From positions 23,062,826 to 23,126,825 of the forward strand of contig NC_059362.1 of assembly GCF_019703515.2 (NCBI RefSeq): DNA of 64,000 bases. The letters run 5' to 3'. Every line of letters begins with the position of its first letter. Positions within the stretch are counted from its first letter, which is position 1. Positions 60,525 through 64,000 of this stretch are shown here, piece by piece. This stretch comes from Myxocyprinus asiaticus. Its lineage: Eukaryota > Chordata > Actinopteri > Cypriniformes > Catostomidae. The translations under genes were made by a program, and so were the position numbers. The notes under the pieces are model-generated. The model saw nothing but the letters and a program-made list of their open reading frames with translations. It ran no database searches and was not told the DNA's origin.

Positions 60525-61441
60525 TTTCAGTTTGAGAACAAACATCAATTGCCTATCCTAAAGTTTGAGAACATGCATTTATTACCTGTGCTTCAGTTTG
60601 AGAACATGTTTATTACCTGTGCTTCAGTTTGAGAATATGCGTTTATTACCTGTGCTTCAGTTTAAGAACATGTTTATTACCTGTGGTTCAGTTTGAGAAC
60701 ATGCAGCTTCTACTTGTGCTTCATTTTGAGAATATGCATCTATTACCTGTGCTTCAGTTTGAGAACATGCGTTTATTACCTGTGCTTAAGTTTTTAAACA
60801 TGCATCTATCACCTGTGCTTCAGTTTGAGAACATTTATAAATTGCCTTTGCTTCAGTTTGAGAACATGTTTATTACCTGTGCTTTAGTTTGAGAACATGC
60901 ATTTATTACCTGTGCTTTAGTTTGAAAACATGCGTTTATTACCTGTGCTTTAGTTTGAGAACATGCGTTTATTACCTGTGCTTTAGTTTTGGAACATACG
61001 TCTATTGTCTGTGCTTTAGTTTGAGAACATGCGTTTATTACCTGTGCTTTAGTTTTGGAACATACGTCTATTGTCTGTGCTTCAGTTTGAGAACATATGT
61101 TTATTACCTGTGCTTCAGTTTGAGAGCATGCAGCTAACATATATCTATTACCTGTGCTTCAGTTTGAGAATATGCATTTTTTTTTACCTGTGCTTCATTT
61201 TGAGAATACGTGGCTATTATCTGCGCTTTAGCTTTAGAACATGCATTTATTACCTGTGCTTCGGTTTGAGAACATGTGTTTATTACCTTTGCTTCATTTT
61301 GAGAATATGCATCTATTACCTGTGCTTCAGTTTGAGAATATGCATGTATTACCTGTGCTTCAGTTTGAGAACATGCATTTATTACCTGTGCTTCAGTTTT
61401 AGAACATGTGTTTATTTCCTGTGCTTTAGTTTGGGAACATA
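60525..61441. repeat. 33-bp minisatellite, left part
   Basis: About 27 units of 'gtttgagaacatgcgtttat' plus 'tacctgtgcttca' with point variants. As 33 is divisible by three, 11-residue repeats open in several frames of both strands, but nothing suggests translation. Interrupted at 61442 by a Tc1-like element and resumed at 63020. Confidence 0.93.
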
Positions 61442-63019
61442 CAGGTGCATCTCAATAAATTAGAATGTCGTGGAAAAGTTCATTTATTTCAGTAATTCAA
61501 CTCAAATTGTGAAACTCGTGTATTAAATAAATTCAATGCACACAGACTGAAGTAGTTTAAGTCTTTGGTTCTTTTAATTGTGATGATTTTGGCTCACATT
61601 TAACAAAAACCCACCAATTCACTATCTCAAAAAATTAGAATACATCATAAGACCAATAAAAAAACATTTTTAGTGAATTGTTGGCCTTCTGGAAAGTATG
61701 TTCATTTACTGTATATGTACTCAATACTTGGTAGGGGCTCCTTTTGCTTTAATTACTGCCTCAATTCGGCGTGGCATGGAGGTGATCAGTTTGTGGCACT
61801 GCTGAGGTGGTATGGAAGCCCAGGTTTCTTTGACAGTGGCCTTCAGCTCATCTGCATTTTTTGGTCTCTTGTTTCTCATTTTCCTCTTGACAATACCCCA
61901 TAGATTCTCTATGGGGTTCAGGTCTGGTGAGTTTGCTGGCCAGTCAAGCACACCAACACCATGGTCATTTAACCAACTTTTGGTGCTTTTGGCAGTGTGG
62001 GCAGGTGCCAAATCCTGCTGGAAAATGAAATCAGCATCTTTAAAAAGCTGGTCAGCAGAAGGAAGCATGAAGTGCTCCAAAATGTCTTGGTAAACGGGTG
62101 CAGTGACTTTGGTTTTCAAAAAACACAATGGACCAACACCAGCAGATGACACTGCACCCCAAATCATCACAGACTGTGGAAATTTAACACTGTGTCAAGC
62201 AACTTGGGCTATGAGCTTCTCCACCCTTCCTCCAGACTCTAGGACCTTGGTTTCCAAATAAAATACAAAACTTGCTCTCATCTGAAAAGAGGATTTTGGA
62301 ACACTGGGCAATAGTCCAGTTCTTCTTCTCCTTAGCCCAGGTAAGACGCCTCTGACATTGTCTGTGGTTCAGGAGTGGCTTAACAAGAGGAATACGACAA
62401 CTGTAGCCAAATTCCTTGACATGTCTGTGTGTGGTGGCTCTTGATGCCTTGACCCCAGCCTCAGTCCATTCCTTGTGAAGTTCACCCAAATTCTTGAATC
62501 GATTTTGCTTGACAATCATAAGGCTGCGGTTCTCTTGGTTGGTTGTGCATCTTTTTCTTCCACACTTTTTCCTTCCACTCAACTTTCTGTTAACATGCTT
62601 GGATACAGCACTCTGTGAACAGCCAGCTTCTTTGGCAATGAATGTTTGTGACTTACCCTCCTTGTGAAGGGTGTCAATGATTGTCTTCTGGACAACTGTC
62701 AGATCAGCAGTCTTCCCCATGATTGTGTAGCCTAGTGAACCAAACTGAGAGACCATTTTGAAGGCTCAGGAAACCTTTGCAGGTGTTTTGAGTTGATTAG
62801 CTGATTGGCATGTCACCATATTCTAATTTGTTGAGATAGTGAATTGGTGGGTTTTTGTTAAATGTGAGCCAAAATCATCACAATTAAAAGAACCAAAGAC
62901 TTAAACTACTTCAGTCTGTGTGCATTGAATTTATTTAATACACGAGTTTCACAATTTGAGTTGAATTACTGAAATAAATTAACTTTTCCACGACATTCTA
63001 ATTTATTGAGATGCACCTG
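61442..63019 (-). mobile_element. Tc1-like transposon, 1578 bp, complete ends
   Basis: TA duplication on each side (61440-61441 and 63020-63021). Long inverted repeats of about 200 bp begin CAGGTGCATCTCAATAAATT and end with the reverse complement. Contains one transposase gene on the minus strand, frameshifted. The empty site rebuilds a normal minisatellite unit, so the insertion is younger than the array. Confidence 0.95.
61721..62720 (-). pseudogene. Tc1-like transposase, inactivated by one frameshift
   Basis: Starts MGKTADLTVVQK at 62720 with an N-terminal helix-turn-helix region (about residues 8-45). The first catalytic Asp is residue 147 in FSDESKF. The second is in FQQDLAPAHT and the Glu in PDLNPIENLW, separated by 34 residues (DD34E). 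Between 62184 and 62170 a small deletion, apparently two bases, shifts the frame after SPSCLTQC. The rest reads open to the usual GAPTKY end. Apart from this break it is nearly intact, suggesting a young copy. Confidence 0.93.
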
Positions 63020-64000
63020 TATGTCTATTATCTGTGCTTCAGTTTAGAACATGTGTTTATTACCTGTGCTTTAGTTTGGGAACATACATCTATTATCTGT
63101 GCTTCAATTTTAGAACATGCATTTATTACCTGTGCTTTAGTTTGGGAACATACGTCTATTATCTGTGCTTCAGTTTTACGTCTATTATCTGTGCTTCAGT
63201 TTTAGAACATGCGTTTATTACCTGTGCTTTAGTTTGGGAACATACGTCTATTATCTGTGCTTCAGTTTTAGAACATGCGTTTATTACCTGTGCTTTAGTT
63301 TGGGAACATACGTCTATTATCTGTGCTTCAGTTTGAGAACATGCATTTATTACCTGTGCTTTAGTTTGGGAACATACGTCTATTATCTGTGCTTCAGTTT
63401 TAGAACATGCATTTATTACCTGTGCTTTAGTTTGGGAACATACGTCTATTATCTGTGCTTCAGTTTGAGAACATGTGTTTATTACCTGTGCTTTAGTTTG
63501 GGAACATACGTCTATTATCTGTGCTTCAGTTTTAGAACATGCGTTTATTACCTGTGCTTTAGTTTGGGAACAAACGTCTATTATCTGTGCTTCAGTTTGA
63601 GAACATGCATTTATTACCTGTGCTTTAGTTTGGGAACATGCGTTTATTACCTGTGATTTAGTTTGGGAAGATAAGTCTATCATCTGTGCTTCAGTTTTAG
63701 AACATGCGTTTATTACCTGTGCTTTAATTTGGGAACATACGTCTATTATCTGTGCTTCAGTTTGAGAACATGTGTTTATTACCTGTGCTTTAGTTTGGGA
63801 ACATACGTCTATTATCTGTGCTTCAGTTTTAGAACATGCGTTTATTACCTGTGCTTTAGTTTGGGAACATACGTCTATTATCTGTGCTTCAGTTTGAGAA
63901 CATTTATCAAATGCCTTTGCTTCAGTTTGAGAACATGCGTTTATTACCTGTGATTTAGTTTGGGAAGATAAGTCTATCATCTGTGCTTCAGTTTTAGAAC
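63020..64000. repeat. 33-bp minisatellite, right part, with 66-bp and 297-bp higher-order periods
   Basis: Two 33-bp types alternate, 'gagaacatgtgtttattacc' and 'gggaacatacgtctattatc', giving a 66-bp dimer. A rare variant 'gggaagataagtctatcatc' recurs exactly 297 bp apart (9 units). The array runs past the window end. Confidence 0.93.

Noticed and set aside
60629..61463. Cys/Tyr-rich plus-strand frames
   Set aside because: Same minisatellite; frame openness follows from the unit length of 33.
63159..63980. 273-codon minus-strand frame of 11-residue repeats
   Set aside because: It is the 33-bp minisatellite read in one frame. Similar frames open on the other strand, there is no start context or splice signal, and it lies in usp46 intron 1.
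63020..64000. Regular repeats suggesting a CRISPR-like array
   Set aside because: Adjacent units with no unique spacers, in a vertebrate intron; a tandem minisatellite.

Overview
The window looks like nuclear DNA from a teleost fish, most likely a cypriniform (carp, goldfish or zebrafish relative). Evidence: two vertebrate genes with clean GT-AG introns, very high transposon density (hAT, piggyBac, Tc1/mariner, LTR and LINE remnants, tRNA-derived SINEs typical of cyprinids) and many di- and trinucleotide microsatellites. It is an intergenic landscape with a gene at each end, not a gene-dense locus.

Layout. At 1.28-4.9 kb on the minus strand lies a complete four-exon rasl11b (small GTPase), with a foldback element in its last intron. 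From 5 to about 55 kb there is no convincing protein-coding gene, only layered mobile elements. These include two oppositely oriented piggyBac-type elements (6.2-8.8 and 13.1-14.4 kb), a four-level nest hAT > hAT > hAT > LTR element (15.65-23.68 kb), hAT elements with 8-bp duplications, two solo LTRs with perfect 5-bp duplications, several palindromic MITE-like repeats, SINEs and LINE 3' ends.

At 55.5-57.4 kb, on the minus strand, is a spliced non-coding transcription unit whose introns hold two well-formed H/ACA snoRNA candidates. Its place and orientation match the vertebrate snoRNA host lncRNA DANCR (SNHG13), which lies between USP46 and RASL11B in human. At 58.7-59.2 kb, plus strand, are the CCAAT/GC-box promoter and the tiny first coding exon (12 codons) of usp46. 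The rest of the window is usp46 intron 1, containing a 33-bp minisatellite split by a 1.58-kb Tc1-like element.

Order and orientation (rasl11b minus, dancr-like minus, usp46 plus) reproduce the human arrangement, so each call supports the others. The dancr-like unit and its snoRNAs are the most notable find. All boundaries come from reading the sequence by eye. No alignment or folding program was run.
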